DNA of 64,000 nucleotides. Source: Helianthus annuus. Taxonomy: Eukaryota > Streptophyta > Magnoliopsida > Asterales > Asteraceae. Below are positions 42,373-55,700 of this stretch, in pieces; positions within the stretch are counted from its first letter, which is position 1; each line of letters begins with the position of its first letter. The notes under the pieces are model-generated. The model had not been told where the DNA came from. It ran no database searches and was given only the letters and a program-made list of their open reading frames with translations. Location: positions 131,153,307-131,217,306 of the forward strand of contig NC_035433.2 in the NCBI RefSeq assembly GCF_002127325.2, in the 5' to 3' direction. A program made the position numbers and the translations under genes.

Positions 42373-43404
42373 ATGGCCTCCTCTTCAGATACTAAAGTGA
42401 CGAACACCTTGGATCCTTTAGCAATCGTGATGAACGATGAGATTATGACAGAAAGTGAGGTGCACACTTCGGATACCACCAGCACGGATGAGGATGATTT
42501 CCAGCTCCTCTCGCTACCCGGTGCTGCCGCCGAGCTCGCTGATGGCCCTTTAGCCGTGGACAGACCACCCGTATAAATCCCTACCCCCATACCTTTGGCC
42601 GTTTATCCTGCTTACGATATACTTCTCGACGTTGACGCTGATGGCGATGTCGATCCGTTTGATGACGAGCCCTAGAGGATGATGTTCAGGGCGAGGCCCT
42701 TCTAGCCGCTGGAGATCTTTTGTTGCTCGCAGATGCTCCCGCAGAGGAGTTACCTGCTCACTCACCCGCCCCGGACTCTTTCGAGTCTGAGGCCTCCGTA
42801 TCATCCCACACTCAGAGTGCGCAACACTTTTCTCACGGTTCAAATCCTGGTAGGGCATCCGCTGTAGCCCCTGTCCCTAGCTTTGCTTTCGACCACGATG
42901 TTGAGGAGGATTCCGATCCTGTCATTCCCCAGGATTCGACCCAGATCAGGATATAGAGTTTATACCTATGGATCAGCCTATGGAGGATCCGGTCGACCCA
43001 ATTGACCCAATTGATCCCATCAACCCTGAGTTTGACTTTGAGATGGCCTTTGATGATCCCGAGCCTGCCATGGCCCCTGAGCAAGTAGTTGCTCCAGACC
43101 CCGTATTTGAGCATGACCATATTCATGCTGACGTACCCGCTGCTGATCCTCGATTAATGATATAACTATCGATGATCATCCTATTCTTGCTCCACTGTTG
43201 GAGGATGAGCATGCTGTTGATGCCCATATTAATGCCCCTCACATTACTGATATGCCTACTAATCCTGTTATTGCCCCTTTTCCTGACCCTGTGCCTGCAC
43301 AGTTCAATCATGCGCCTCTTGCAACCCAAGTTGATCCTCGATACGCGCACACCCGAAGTGGGTGGATAGTCGATGACAATGGTTACCTTTCGAGTTTCTT
43401 GTGA
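42373..43404 (+). pseudogene. Extra acidic, Pro-rich ORF upstream of gag, broken
   Basis: ATG 42373 starts MASSSDTKVTNTLDPLAIVM and is acidic (TSDTTSTDEDDFQLL) until TAA at 42574-42576. Recognisable continuation appears in shifted frames (PAEELPAHSPAPDSFESEAS, FEHDHIHADVPAADP, YAHTRSGWIVDDNGYLSSF) to about 43404, and a Pro-rich end (FFPPPPPQ) lies near 44245. This matches an additional ORF known from long Ty3/gypsy elements of this type. Its function is unknown. At least four frame breaks make it inactive here. Confidence 0.6.
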
Positions 43405-44787
43405 CTCCTGTTTCAGCCCCTGTTTCAGTTCCTATGGATGCACTTTTTATTCCCACACTCACCACTGATGCTCGCCACACCGTCACATGGCCCGGAGCCT
43501 GCACCCAAGCCAGTTACTACACCATTGGAGTCAATTGATGTTGCGCCCGCTGAACCTACACCTTTACGTGATCACGATCCTGTTTCTTTTTAGACTACCA
43601 GACATTGCACCCCTTATAACTACCTGCATCAGGCAGCCCCCCTCCTTTGTGAAGAGGTTCGTTTTCCCTTGTGAGGATCAACGCCCGTTGCACCATCATG
43701 CCTAACACTTCCCGTCAGGATATACCCGCGCCTCGTAGAGATGCTCCAGGCCGCACCGCTTGCTACATTCACCCCTACAACGCTTGATAAGCCGATTCGG
43801 TGGTCCCTATAAACGTACTATGCTAACTATAAACCCTTACCATTTCTCGCATTATGAAGAACACACACAGGATAAGTTGCTCCTGTAACATCAGCTACAG
43901 TTTAAGGATATGAACCACAGAATGTTGGAACGTGAGCGGACACCACGATCGGCAACTTCAGATACAAAACATAACATAACCAAAAACAGGAGTTAAGCGT
44001 CTACATCACAAGACAACATATTGTCCAAAAAGTTTCTGTGAAACACCACGTCCTCCACTCTGCCTTTCGCCAGCACGCACTGATCCGCCACATACCTCAA
44101 GATCCCCTTTTGCGCACTTGACCGTTACTAGTACATCGTTCCCAGGATGCCGATGCTCGTTTCCTTACTATCAAGCAACAGATCAGCTAGTTACTTAAAC
44201 GTATAACCTAGCTCGAGGAGGGATTCACGCATGATGACAGTTTATTTTTCTTTCCTCCTCCACCTCAGTAACCAGTATAGTTGGTTTCTGGATTATGCAA
44301 ATTGCATTACGCTTGAGTAAATACACTAATGATAAGCCGGGATTTCGGAGGCTTTTGAATACCACTTCTGACTATGTAATTTTGATGCACTAATATACTT
44401 GCTGGGCAAGGGTAGGGTGACCCTGTGTGCTTTCTGCTGTGATGCGCCTTAAAAGGCACTGTGATTGTGGCCGGAGGATAATAAAAGCCGATCATCTTTA
44501 AACACACGGCAATACCTATGACTAATGACTAACGAAAACTCCGCCGCTATGTCCCCACTAAGCACGCTGTTGATCTACGTATTTGTGCGATAACTATAAT
44601 ACTACATGCTTATTTGCTACATTCCTATTTACAAGATGTGCAATGCATGAGATAATATGTGACTGAATGTATAACGACTGCGTATATACGTATATGTAAT
44701 ACACCTAGGAGGTCTTATTCGTTGAATAGAGACTGACGTGCTCGCGTTCATCACAAGACCTGACCTAACCGACCTTCTTCTAGGAAG

Positions 44788-45893
44788 ATGTCGACTCAAG
44801 GGAACGCTAATATCAACCACCCTCTACCTACAATAGAGGCAGAAATGCGAGAGCACCTCTTACAGGCCATCGCATGGTACGAGGCCCATCGTTCCGATTG
44901 CAGCGGAGGTACCTCAGGAAATAACCCCCCAACGGCTGCACCTACAAGCAGTTCTTGGACCACAAACCTCGAGAGTTCGACGGCACCGGGGGTGCCTTAG
45001 CCTTCGTGCGCTGGGTTGAAAAGACAGATTCTGTTTTACGATTGAGCAAATGTGACCCCGAACATCAATTCAAGTACATAACTGGACTATTGTTGGATGA
45101 GGCTCTGTCATGGTGGAACCATCAAATTCGAACAATGGGCGAGACTGCTGCGTATGCTATGACGTGGGACGAACTGAAGAGTCTGATGCGTGAAAGATAT
45201 TGCTCGAGGGCAGAAGTCCAGAGATTGGAGACAGAACTGTGGAACTTGAAAATGGAAGGACCAAAGATAGCGGAGTATGTGCAGAGATTTAACGAATTAT
45301 CACAAGTTGCCTTACTCCTGGGGACACCAGAGTTTAAGAGAATTGAACAGTTCATAAGGGGATTGGCGCCTCAGATTCTAAGCCTGGTAACAGCATCAAA
45401 ACCGTCAACGATCACCGAGGCTATCAACATAAGCATAGCACTCACAGAAGAAGCAGTTAGACAAGGAGAGTTTTCCACTGCGGAGGAGAAAAAGGAGACT
45501 GCTATAAAGGCATCTGGGGATAACAAGAGGAAGCTCGCAAATTTTAAGATGGTTACTCGGGTGAGTAACAAGAAGAAGGCCAAAAAGGGAAAGGATTACA
45601 AGGGTATCCTACCTAAGTGCGACAATTGTTTACGTCATCATGTCGGGCGATGCAAATATGGAAATTGTGGTAACTGTGGCAAGGTGGGACATGTCAAGGA
45701 AACTTGTTGGCAAAATGCTGAACATAGTAATGGGGACCAAGACGGTAGTGAGGATCACGAAGAAGACAACGACAATGGCAATTGTCAAAGTAGAATGAGC
45801 GACAAACAGAAACGTACTCAAGGTTGTTTTAACTGTGGAAGCAAAAAGCACTTCAGGAGATATTGCCCTAGAAACAATCAGGCGCAAGGATGA
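44788..45893 (+). pseudogene. Retrotransposon gag with zinc knuckles, one frame break
   Basis: ATG 44788 (MSTQGNANINHPLPTIEAEM) is open to about 44935, then a shift near a C6 run leads into the main frame with YKQFLDHKPREFDGTGGALA, SWWNHQIRTMG, RYCSRAEVQRLETELW and IEQFIRGLAPQI, to the stop at 45891-45893. Near the end are a CCHC-like CDNCLRHHVGRC and two canonical knuckles, CGNCGKVGHVKETC and CFNCGSKKHFRRYC. Gag would build the particle and bind RNA. The 312-residue main frame from 44955 is intact, unlike pol, so the capsid part has decayed least. Confidence 0.8.
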
Positions 45894-48598
45894 AAGCTCC
45901 CCACCAGAGACACGCCAGGGATTCAAGCATGGAAATCGGTACGTTCCATAGTACCCAACATTATGCGTCTGTACTACTTGATAATGTAACAAATTGTACG
46001 AGTCACACCTCTAGAGTTCGAGAGTATAATTGGTTTACGTAGCGAGTGAGTAGTTATTCCAGTACCCATTAGAACTAGCTTAGGGGAAGCTAGTGGAAGC
46101 CAACGCAGTAACTGGAATCGGCACAATAGAACCCGGAGGGCATAAGTTTACGCTAGATCTATTGCCAGTTGAGTTGGGAAGCGTCAATGTGGTAATTGGA
46201 TGTATTAGTTGGCAAACGATCGAGCGGAGGTTGATATCTGCACCTCGATGACGGATGAAGGAATGATTGTGACTCACGAAGCAGGATACGTCACCACCGA
46301 TCACGAATTACTTATGGCACGAAAGTTGTTGTGGGAAGGATGTGTTGCTTCCTGGCTCATGTCGGGGACAAGGGAGCCGAAGAACTAAGACTTAACGATA
46401 CCCCCGTGATCGGAGTATACCCTGAAGTCTTCCTCGAAGACTTGCCAGAGTAATCTCCTCGACGAGAAGTCGAATTTTTGCATCAATCTGATTTCCAGGC
46501 CACGTGCCTGTAGCCCAAGGCACCTCGAGCGACTTACACCTTCGGAGATGCAAGGATTGACAGTCCAACCTCAGTGGTTGATAGAGAAGGAAGATAACAG
46601 ACCAAAACTTTTGTTTTGGATAACCGCAGTTCTGCTCGCCAAAAGAAAGGACGAGTAACTTCCAAACGATCAGGAGCCGAACGGGCTAACATACCAGAGT
46701 CGGTGGCTTTTGCTGAAGACTAATGAACTTCTTACACAACTGACTATGATGATCCAGCTACTACTATACGACTGATCGACGATCAAACATCGTCAGCAGA
46801 GAAATTCAGGGAATATACCAGGATGAAATTGTGGGACAATGATTGTGCTTAAACATAAACAAAATCCTGCCTCCTACACAATGTATAAGTCGGATCCACA
46901 CATGGTGCGGAATCCGGAGGAACTAGAGGCCTTACAATCTAGGAACCATATCTGTCAACTCAATCAAACGTTACCAACTTGACAAACTTGTCATTTCGTA
47001 CTTCAATTTGCTTCCGTTGAAGTCTTCACTCTTACTCCTAACGAGTAGATATTGCGTTTCTACTCCCCTCAAGGTAGTTGCATCACGTGATTTCCTTCGC
47101 TGAGAGCGAACACATGTTTGTTTCGAATACTTGGTCGTTTCTTCAATATAGCAAACACACATTGCTCCATTCTCTTGGAAACTTATTTTGCCACACATGC
47201 ACCTTTGCTACGCATGCGGTTCCATTTCGAATAAACGTTTCATTAAAGCTCCGATATTACGTTGCTAAATCTAAACACTAGTTTGTGATTCAAATGAACT
47301 ACATTCTTGTCATTGTTGACTCTTTTGTTATCAAGCCAACACATGTTCTTGAAACCGTTTCCTTTCGAGTTACATGTTTACTACCATGCCAAGATTCCCT
47401 TGTTGATACATACGTTTATTGTCGAGTTACATTGAAACCAAGTTCAATTGCTTGAACTTATCCAGTTCACATATTTGATTTAAGGCGCCATATGATGTAT
47501 TGAGAGCATCATATTCTAATACTCTGGCAAAGATTCTTTTGTTTCGAGTCGTAGTAGATTTAGTTGGTCTACGACTCCACTAAAACGTTTTATTTATTTC
47601 GATACCTTGCGGTGGTATTTTCACAAAATTGAAGCTTGCGCTAATTTGATTACGCACCTCATACCCGGATTTAATTGTTTATTGACTCACTCTAAATCCG
47701 CTTGCTTACCACGATTAAAGCGGTCTCAACACAATTGTGTGTTAAGACAATGGTACATATATTCATTCCATAAGCACAATGTACCTCCTAACGATTCCTT
47801 CCTTGTCAATCAAATGCCTTGCGATGCTTATTACATTTCATCTTCGATTGGAAACAGTGGTTCTTTGATATTTCGTATTTAATTGGAAACTCTGTAACAT
47901 GGCATAAGTCAAATCTTCAGATTATTTCGGTACACTTTCATCTGATCTCAAACACAGTGAATTTGTTCAATCACCACTATTATGAAATTATGTCATTGCG
48001 ACACCTGGTGGTGTCATTACAAACTTGTAGCTTGTGCAAATCTTGGGCAACCGTTCCACGCAAAATACATAAACTTTTATTGACTTGTCATTTACATATT
48101 CCTGATGCAACTACAAATCAAAGCAAGAATACACCAGATTCGTTTGTATTCATTCGGTGTATTCTCGCCAATCAAAATATTCAACGCACTGAACCTTGCC
48201 ACTCGGCTACTTGGGAGTTAACAGATCACTTTTACCATTTCATTGGAGTTGAAAATTTCCGAATTTATATAGAGGGTGCTATGTTTCGTGAAAACTCGCC
48301 GGGATACTGCGATCGGACATTTGAGGATCTTATTAGTTGAAACTCCTCTCTTGTGGACCCCCCTGCTAGCCGGAATACATTAGGCTATACGTAAAACACA
48401 TTTTGTACTTCTAACATCAACTGCTATGAGCACCCACCTTCTTAACCCTAGGGTGCGGATTGATAAATATTCTTGGAACCACCAAGTGTGAGTAAGCTTT
48501 GATGCGGTTCGATGACTATCTACCTCGATGTTATACTTGTGTGACGTGACCAAAAGGAGTTAAGGTAGTACGAATTTCGAGGACGAAATTTCTTTAAC
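45894..48598 (+). pseudogene. Decayed pol (protease to integrase remnants)
   Basis: Only traces are legible: a protease C-terminal part (FTLDLLPVELGSVNVVIG, about 46150-46202), the protease-RT linker (VIGVYPEVFLEDLPE, about 46408-46452) and an ATWEL motif near 48205-48225 like the end of Ty3 pol. Reverse transcriptase catalytic motifs were not found. About 2.7 kb here replaces the roughly 3.5-4 kb expected, with many stops. It cannot support transposition in cis. Confidence 0.6.
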
Positions 48599-48608
48599 GG
48601 GGGGAGAA
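48599..48608 (+). promoter_or_regulatory. Polypurine tract
   Basis: GGGGGGAGAA directly before the 3' LTR, preceded by GACGAAATTTCTTTAAC, the usual context in this Ty3/gypsy lineage. Confidence 0.85.
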
Positions 48609-50105
48609 GGTGACAACCCTCACTAAACCAGGTTTCCGTACGACTTAATTAATATTTGATTTCTGCTTAATTACTGTGCTTACTTGAAATTATGGATAGA
48701 CTGCTACTTGAATGCTGATACATGTACATACTTGCATCATACTCTATTTACTGCCACTACATTATTTACAAGCTGAACCTTAGTGACAAACATGATGCAC
48801 AAAAGCACAGTAGCACTATGAACGGATAACCTATTGAACGTGCTGTCATAGCCAGCACCAGGCAGATACTGCCTCTAAGGCCTGTATGAGCCCGAGATAT
48901 TTTACTACACTAGTAGTGAGTGTAGGGATACAAGGGTTGTAGAACTGCGTCTCTAGGAATAAGTTACAATGACAGGATGTGCCTAGGACATACACTAAGC
49001 ACAAAACTCAGCACTTTAATAAACAATTCAGCTTTTAGCTAACTAATAAAGTGTCAAAACAAGAGAAAAATATTACTAGACACTTTCCAAAGTGTCGGGA
49101 ATAAGTTGTGTCACTAAAATGGTATTAACGACACTCTAAAGCTTTGTTAAGCACTTTAACGGATTACTATCCAACCGAACAACCGGACTTTACCCGGAAC
49201 ATGAAAATATTGCCATTAACATTATTTGTCTTTTTCTGAGCCAGTTAAGGTCCCCGAATACCCTAACACCCGCCATAAAGCACAACACACTACTAACCGG
49301 GTTATTACTTAACTAACCTAACTAACCTAACAATTATCTAACTAATAGTTACAAACTAACCAAGAACCCCCCCCCTTTAGAAACCGTCCCCATTACGAAT
49401 ATTTCTTACATGGTATGGTTAGCGTAAGGAGGGTTATTATTTAGATCATGTGAATTGGGTAGGCGGAAACTTGAGGCCATTAATCCTCAAGGTAGGACCG
49501 AAGGACAGTAGCGGTAGATCTATCTGGGTGTAGCGAGCCCAACCCCTGAGCCCGCCTAATGGACCAGGTGGTGACTTTGTACCCATCGCAAATTCTGCTA
49601 GGTTTGAGTCTTCCTACTTGCACTTCACACATGTCAATGGCCTTGCAAACCATTGGTGATCCCCTCTTTTCCCTTATTTGCTACATACCAGGATTTTTAT
49701 ACAAACAAAGGTTTATTTGCTCACTTACACATGAACTCGCTCAACATTATTGTTGATTTTTTCAACTTACATGTATTTCAGGGAATTAAAGGATCTGGCA
49801 CGGTATGGCACGTTTTCCCGCTGCACTAGTACGAGGTCATCCGGGTTTAGGGAATGTGACTCTTTCCTGGGCAAGTCACAGTCCTTAAACTGTGTTTGTG
49901 TTATGTTGATGTTTGTGTTTGTTGAACAATGTTTATGTCGTTAGGGTGTGTTCCCGTTGATACAATGTTGTTGTATTTGGTTTTAAAACTTAATTGAATG
50001 GATGATCTTGCATGGTTTTTATTCATATAGCTTTGTTATGGTTAAGCTATGGTATTAAGAAGTCACACCAAATTAACCACGCTTCCGCAAAGCCAGGGTG
50101 TGACA
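48609..50105 (+). repeat. 3' LTR, 1497 bp, internally deleted
   Basis: Matches 38424-39210 and 41141-41850 of the 5' LTR at more than 99% identity but lacks the segment equivalent to 39211-41140. Its first base is G where the 5' LTR has T. The missing part includes the putative TATA region. Confidence 0.95.
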
Positions 50106-51372
50106 CTTTAATAACCATAGTAATATAACAATCTTTAAGATGGTAAACTTACATCTTGTGTTTTATTCAATCGTGAAGACATGCGTCTCTTCGACGTGCA
50201 TTCGGCATTGGTTGGTAACTTCTTCTAAATAATACATTATTGGATAAATGTAACATCAGTAAACAACATTACTAATAGTTGTAAAAACATTAAATTCTTA
50301 TATGTGTTAAATTAAAAATAAATAATTTTAATAATTTAGTAAGTACCCGAGTAACGGTTCTTCCTTCACCTACAGACACAACTTCTTCATCCTCATAGAT
50401 GTCCTGGTCAACATTAATGAAATAATTAATATAATGGTAAAATAATTAAAACTTTTACTGCTAATGCTAAATACATACGTACCTTGAATACATTCTCAAC
50501 ATAATCAGCCTTCGATATCTCAAGTACACTATCATCGTCAGATTCAGGTTTCTTCAAATAGCAAATCTCAGTCTCATCTCTATAAACTACTACCTCAAAA
50601 ACAACATCATCAATCTGCTAAACACAAGCAAATCATCCTCTAGTATCCCAACATCGTTGCACATTTCCGGCCATCCTCTAGCAAATACAAAGTTGGTATC
50701 AACCTTAGACGCTTCAACATTTCAATAGGAACCCTTATAACAGATTTGAAATTTGCCACTTGGTGGGTTGTTTACGTAAATTGTTTAATGAAGCAGTCTT
50801 CGATTACCTGCATAAAATTAAAAATAGTGAATACTATACGTGAAGTATGTAACTTATGAGAATAAGTGTTGACACGTTTAAGATGCAAAAGGATTCAAGT
50901 TAAGATCAATAGTTATACCGTAAAACCAAATCTTGCATAACGATTAAACGTGAAATAAGATTCACCACACATGCCATCAACAAAACATGAAAGTTCAAGC
51001 CCAAAATCACCTAACGGTCTGAAAACCAACAAAGTATCCCTCGGCAAATTGAGATCTTTAACAACAATGTCCCAACCGTCAGTTATTATTGGCGTTGAAT
51101 TTTCTGTTCTGACCCTCACAACCCATTTTTTACCAGACTCATGATAGATTCGCAACTTATTTTTTTGCCAACAATCTCCCCACTTTTGATTAGCAAAGGC
51201 TATAGGTACATCCTGTATATAATTTTTAAGTAGTGTAAGAAAATATAAACCATAACAACTATTAAATAGATATCTCAATAAAAATAAATTATGTATATAA
51301 AAACATGTCATACCAGTTTCAAATATTCTGGGTTATCAAGAAACTTGACAAATGTAGTATACATGATAAAAC

Positions 51373-52734
51373 CTGAATCAGTAAAGATGTTAAAAGATTG
51401 AAATTAAAAAGTTGGCTTTGAAGATGAACATTAACTTTTTGTATTAACAGAGTATCTACTGAAATTAATCATATAAACAGAGTATGAGTTAAAATTTTTC
51501 TGCAAATAATAACTATTTTAATATGTTCTCAACAAATGATTCAAACGCCTAACTAAACCCTTCTTGAATGTATAGCAATAAACGTTTAAAATCGTATTTA
51601 TAGCAAGATAGGATTTGAATTAAAATCGGTTAAACAATATAAATTTCATTACAATATGAATGTACATACCAGTTGTTGAAGAAAAAACAATAAAACGTGC
51701 AGTGATTGAAGTGTAGAAGACGGAGAATAAGAAAGTTGAAACCCTAGAAAATGATTGGGAAGAAGAGATTTTTGAAAGAAGAGATGATAGATGTTTGATG
51801 TATAATGATGCTAAAGAAATAGTGACGGTTGTGTTTTCGTTTTCCCCATATTTTCAACAGATGAAAAATATTTACACATACACCCCTTATTGAATTTGTT
51901 ATTTACATTTACATTGAAAACCATGCATAACACATATTGATAGAACATATAGATACATGTATAGATATTGTACGAAAATGTGTTATCTATTATAGCTAAA
52001 AGACAACTATAAGTAAATATAAAAGATATTTAACAAACTTAATAAAAGATGTCTAAAAGATGTCTAACAAAATGTGTTTGGAAACCTCTGTTGGTCGTTG
52101 GGAACAGTGTGAGTCAAACAGTCTTTAGATAAACAGAAATTATGAGAACAGATGATAACTTTCAGCAGTTGTTTTATTTTTAGCTAACATCTGTCCACCT
52201 CAGAACCTCTGTTGTCATAATAGATGACAGTCAGCAGTATAGTAAATCAACAGTCATTAGAATAAACAGAAATTATGACAACAGACGGTACCCTTTAGCA
52301 GTGGATGTATTTTTAGGCAAGCATAAGTTTCAAAAACAGTTGTTTTCAATCGGTGTAACTCAACAGTCGTAAGTCTAACATCTGCTATTAGCCCAACCAC
52401 TGTTAGTATCAAATCCTCTGTTAAACATTTTAAGATTGAATATCATCTGTTGTTCGTTAACATCTGTTGACCCATAGCAGACCTTTGCATCTTCAGACAT
52501 TTATTCATTAGCAGATGCTCTCTTTTGTCAGACTTTAGCTACAACACACCTTTTATAACAGCAAAATATACTGTAAATTCTTCCAAAAAACTGTTATTGA
52601 CATACAAAATTATATAGACCTTATATAATAATACTTATTCATCATTAGCCCAACCACTGTTAGTATCAAATCCTCTGTTAAGCATTTTAAGATTGAATAT
52701 CATCTGTTGTTCGTTAACATCTGTTGGCCCATAG
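51373..52734. other. 5' region of the B3 gene and repeat-rich promoter side
   Basis: The non-coding exon of the B3 gene ends at 51670 (donor G|GTATGT) and extends toward about 51840. From 51910 to about 52020 lies a fragment matching 33760-33797 plus 34206-34260 without the MITE. From 52060 the DNA is rich in AACATCTGTT/CAGATGTT words. A 98-bp segment (52388-52479) repeats at 52637-52734. Confidence 0.6.
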
Positions 52735-55700
52735 TGTAACACCTCGAAAATTTTGCGTCCAATAATGTATTGACACGTGTCTTGAGTTTACACGTGGCGT
52801 ATAATATTAATAAAGGACTAATGTTGACAAACCTTAAAAGTATATAAATTCGAGGGTTATAAATGTCAAATAAGGGTAAGTATACTGTATAGTAACCCTA
52901 AACGATGCTCGTACCTTCAAACGAATAAATCATGGATCGTACGGAAGCGAAACGCGGAAGAAAGTGAGAGATTACAAGCTACAGGGGTTAACTGTGTCAA
53001 CATGTTTAATTATACCTCTGAGTGACCCTTTGACGTACCCGAGGCTTTGTAACAGTAAAATACGCTCACTAGAATGTAATATATAAATTCCGCGAAGTTC
53101 CGTTTTAAAACGAGAAAGTTATGATCAAATTCGTACAAAAAAGGGTTAAAAGCGTCAACAATGAAAGTTAAGGCTTTCCGAATAATTAACAAGATAACCG
53201 GGGACTTAACAGTACGGGTAAATAACACGAGGCCCTTAGTTGTAAATAATCAAGGGCCAAATCGCAAAGTTACCCCTTCAAACCCGAAAGGTCAGGTTAT
53301 TAATTACCAAAGATTTCGTTACTAAATACAGGATTTTGTTAATCATTACAAAAAGATTGAAAAAGATTTAAAAATAACCCTTACGGACCGCAAGGGTCCT
53401 GCCTTACGGACCGTAAAGGGGTGAATGATTAAGCTTGTCTCCGCCACAGGCTTACGGACCGCAAGGCCCAAGCCATACGGTCCGTAAGCGATGCCCAGCG
53501 ACAGAAAGTTGGCTGTTGGCTGTTTAAAGCGGTAAAACATTTATGAATGGGTTTCCCAGAGGTATGGGCGTCCCCTACTCGACCCATAGCACCTTAGGAC
53601 ACCTGCCATTCATCCATACTCATTTGTAGTATGTGTTGTAATGATCTAGAGGCAAGTTGTGTACTATAAATAGGCCTATTGTATGCATAAATTCACCACA
53701 CCTCAAAACACATTCTCTTGATCATCTCCGGAGCTTCCAAGCTTTATTCTATCATCCTAAATAGTGCTCAAGCTTCTGTAAGTTGTTTAAATCCTTTGTG
53801 GTTTAGTTTTACTTAGTAATATAGCTAAGAATCAAACCGTCGTAACTACGGTTTGACTTCGAGATTAGTCTACAATGGCTCAGTCATATCTCGAATCAAA
53901 AGTAGTTATGTGTTGGTATTTATGTGGGTAATAAACCTCTGAAAGGGTTCCCACTGATCACCACTCTAACTATGTCAAATGTCGAGTCAAACGTATACTT
54001 AAAAAGTCAACAGAAAGCCATTTTTGCGATTCTTGCATAATCTGTAATATAGATGATATGAAACCTGTTTGAATACTCATAAAACATGATATTAAGTATA
54101 TAAACTTGTCTAAACTCGTTTGATTCGGCCATTTGCTATATTGACCCGGTTCGGAGCCGAATGTCGCAAAAGTTTGACTTTTGCTTTGACTTCAGTTCTG
54201 ACCCGTTTTAGTGCAATGTAGATATGCCTTAGGACTCTCTTAGGACCAGGTCACGTGATGGTATCACCCTCTGTGACCGGTTCGTTGTTTGTCCGAGTCT
54301 TTTACGCATTTCCGTTAGTTACTTAAAAGTTGACCGTAACGCCCTTTTTAAAATAAAACGAGTATTTCGGACACGTGAAGGGACCATAACCTTGCTTACT
54401 AAATTCTAAGCATGTCCCTAAAGTTTCACGCCAATCCGAGGTCTAGAATAAGAGTTATGTTAAATAGCGCATTTATAAGAAACTTTTGTAATAAACGGCG
54501 CAATTAACATAACGCCTACCTAAACCAAGAATTCGTCACCAAAACTTTTACCCACTGTAGTAAAATAATACTTTGGGATTTTTAAAGATTTTTAATTAAT
54601 TTTAACCTGCTCATAACCTGCGGTTATGGCTACGGTTCGGTAAATACCGAATATGCCCTTTTTGGCCAAAACTTGAGTTCTACAAGGTCTTTTGACCCGA
54701 TTCCAGTTGCTACTGATTTTAAATAATAAATAAGATATTTTAGACTTATTAAACTGATCGGGAAACTCAGGTTTCCTATAGAACTCAGAAAGCCCTTTAA
54801 AAGTCTTTAAAATGACCGGAAAACCCCTACGGGGCGTATAATGAACTAAAACTCGTTACGGGCATTATGGAGGGTATCCTACTGATACCACAACCTCTTT
54901 AAAGTATATTGACTTAGGAAAACAGTGTAGGACTCCTACGGTTACCCGTTGCGCCTATTGCGCGCGCGGTTCGGCTTATGTAACTAGTTTACATAAATTA
55001 GCCGATACGGGTCAAACCATATCATTTTGACCCCAAGATTCAGAGTGTGAATATTAAACCCGTGTAAAACAAGTCTCCGAACTTGTTGGGTCAGAATCAC
55101 ATTCCATTCTCCGTTTTCGCCTTTCACGCGATTAAACCGTATCTATCCCTCGAAACTAACCGGTCTAGGCTACGGCTAATATAAAGACCCGTTAGGATTC
55201 TAATAGGTTATTTTAAAACCTTCGTTCCAGAATAGGAGCCCCAGTAAAAGATATCTGTGATTTAACTGATTAAGGACAACACTTGCAAAGGTAAATACTT
55301 TTAACTTATTTTCCCTTATACGGGCTTGGGTTACGGTATTTAAAATACCGCTTGATTGAGCATCAAATCTTCCATCGCTTAGGTGGTTAATTGAATAATT
55401 TGATCGGCTCATTTAAACAGTCTTGTTACTTAAAAGCCTTTGGGGGGTTAATGACCATGTCCCGGATATCCTTGGCATCATTCGAAGAAATGGCCACGAC
55501 CTTGACAGTCGGGTGTAGGCGTACACCCGGTATTATGTCTATACTATTAAAAGACGTAGCCGATGGTTTACCCACCTCGGTTTTACGCAATGTGGTGTGT
55601 CTATTGATCTTTAACCCGGACTAGATCCGGGCTACTGAACGCATAGAAGGAACATGTAATTCGTTCACAAGATTATAATTTTAAATAATTCTCCCAAGGT

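Larger units (their letters stand above)
38424..50105 (+). mobile_element. Ty3/gypsy retrotransposon, 11.7 kb, in a B3 intron
   Basis: Flanked by CTTTA at 38419-38423 and 50106-50110. It has a 5' LTR 38424-41850, tRNA-Met primer site, repeated leader, broken extra ORF, gag, decayed pol, polypurine tract and 3' LTR. Over about 1.5 kb of shared LTR I count five substitutions and two small indels in C/CT runs, so insertion is recent. Pol is nevertheless full of stops and deletions. It lies antisense to the B3 gene, its 5' end 22 bp from an exon acceptor. Confidence 0.9.
37701..51840 (-). pseudogene. B3-domain (REM-like) transcription factor gene, middle B3 exon broken
   Basis: Minus-strand coding exons: 51314-51364 (ATG 51362-51364), 50919-51212, 50483-50807, 50347-50403, 50153-50221, 38273-38401, 38031-38162, 37701-37952 (TAA); a 5' UTR exon ends at 51670. 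All junctions seen are GT-AG. The first B3 domain (MYTTFVKFLDNPEYLKL, then DVPIAFANQKWGDCW, KKWVVRV, DGWDIVVKDLNLPRDTLLVF) and the last (LHLPAEVARRAGLSVDL, YALDGWRKFMTENNLRFGDM, HFTYVSSQQKIVL) are intact. The linker is Lys/Arg-rich and NLS-like. Exon 50483-50807 encodes a third B3 (FQICYKGSY, FVFARGWPEMCNDVGILEDD) but has two frame losses (near 50775 and 50618) and TGA at 50722-50724 in place of Trp. Skipping it leaves one open frame of 327 residues. An 11.7-kb retrotransposon fills intron 38402-50152. Confidence 0.75.
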
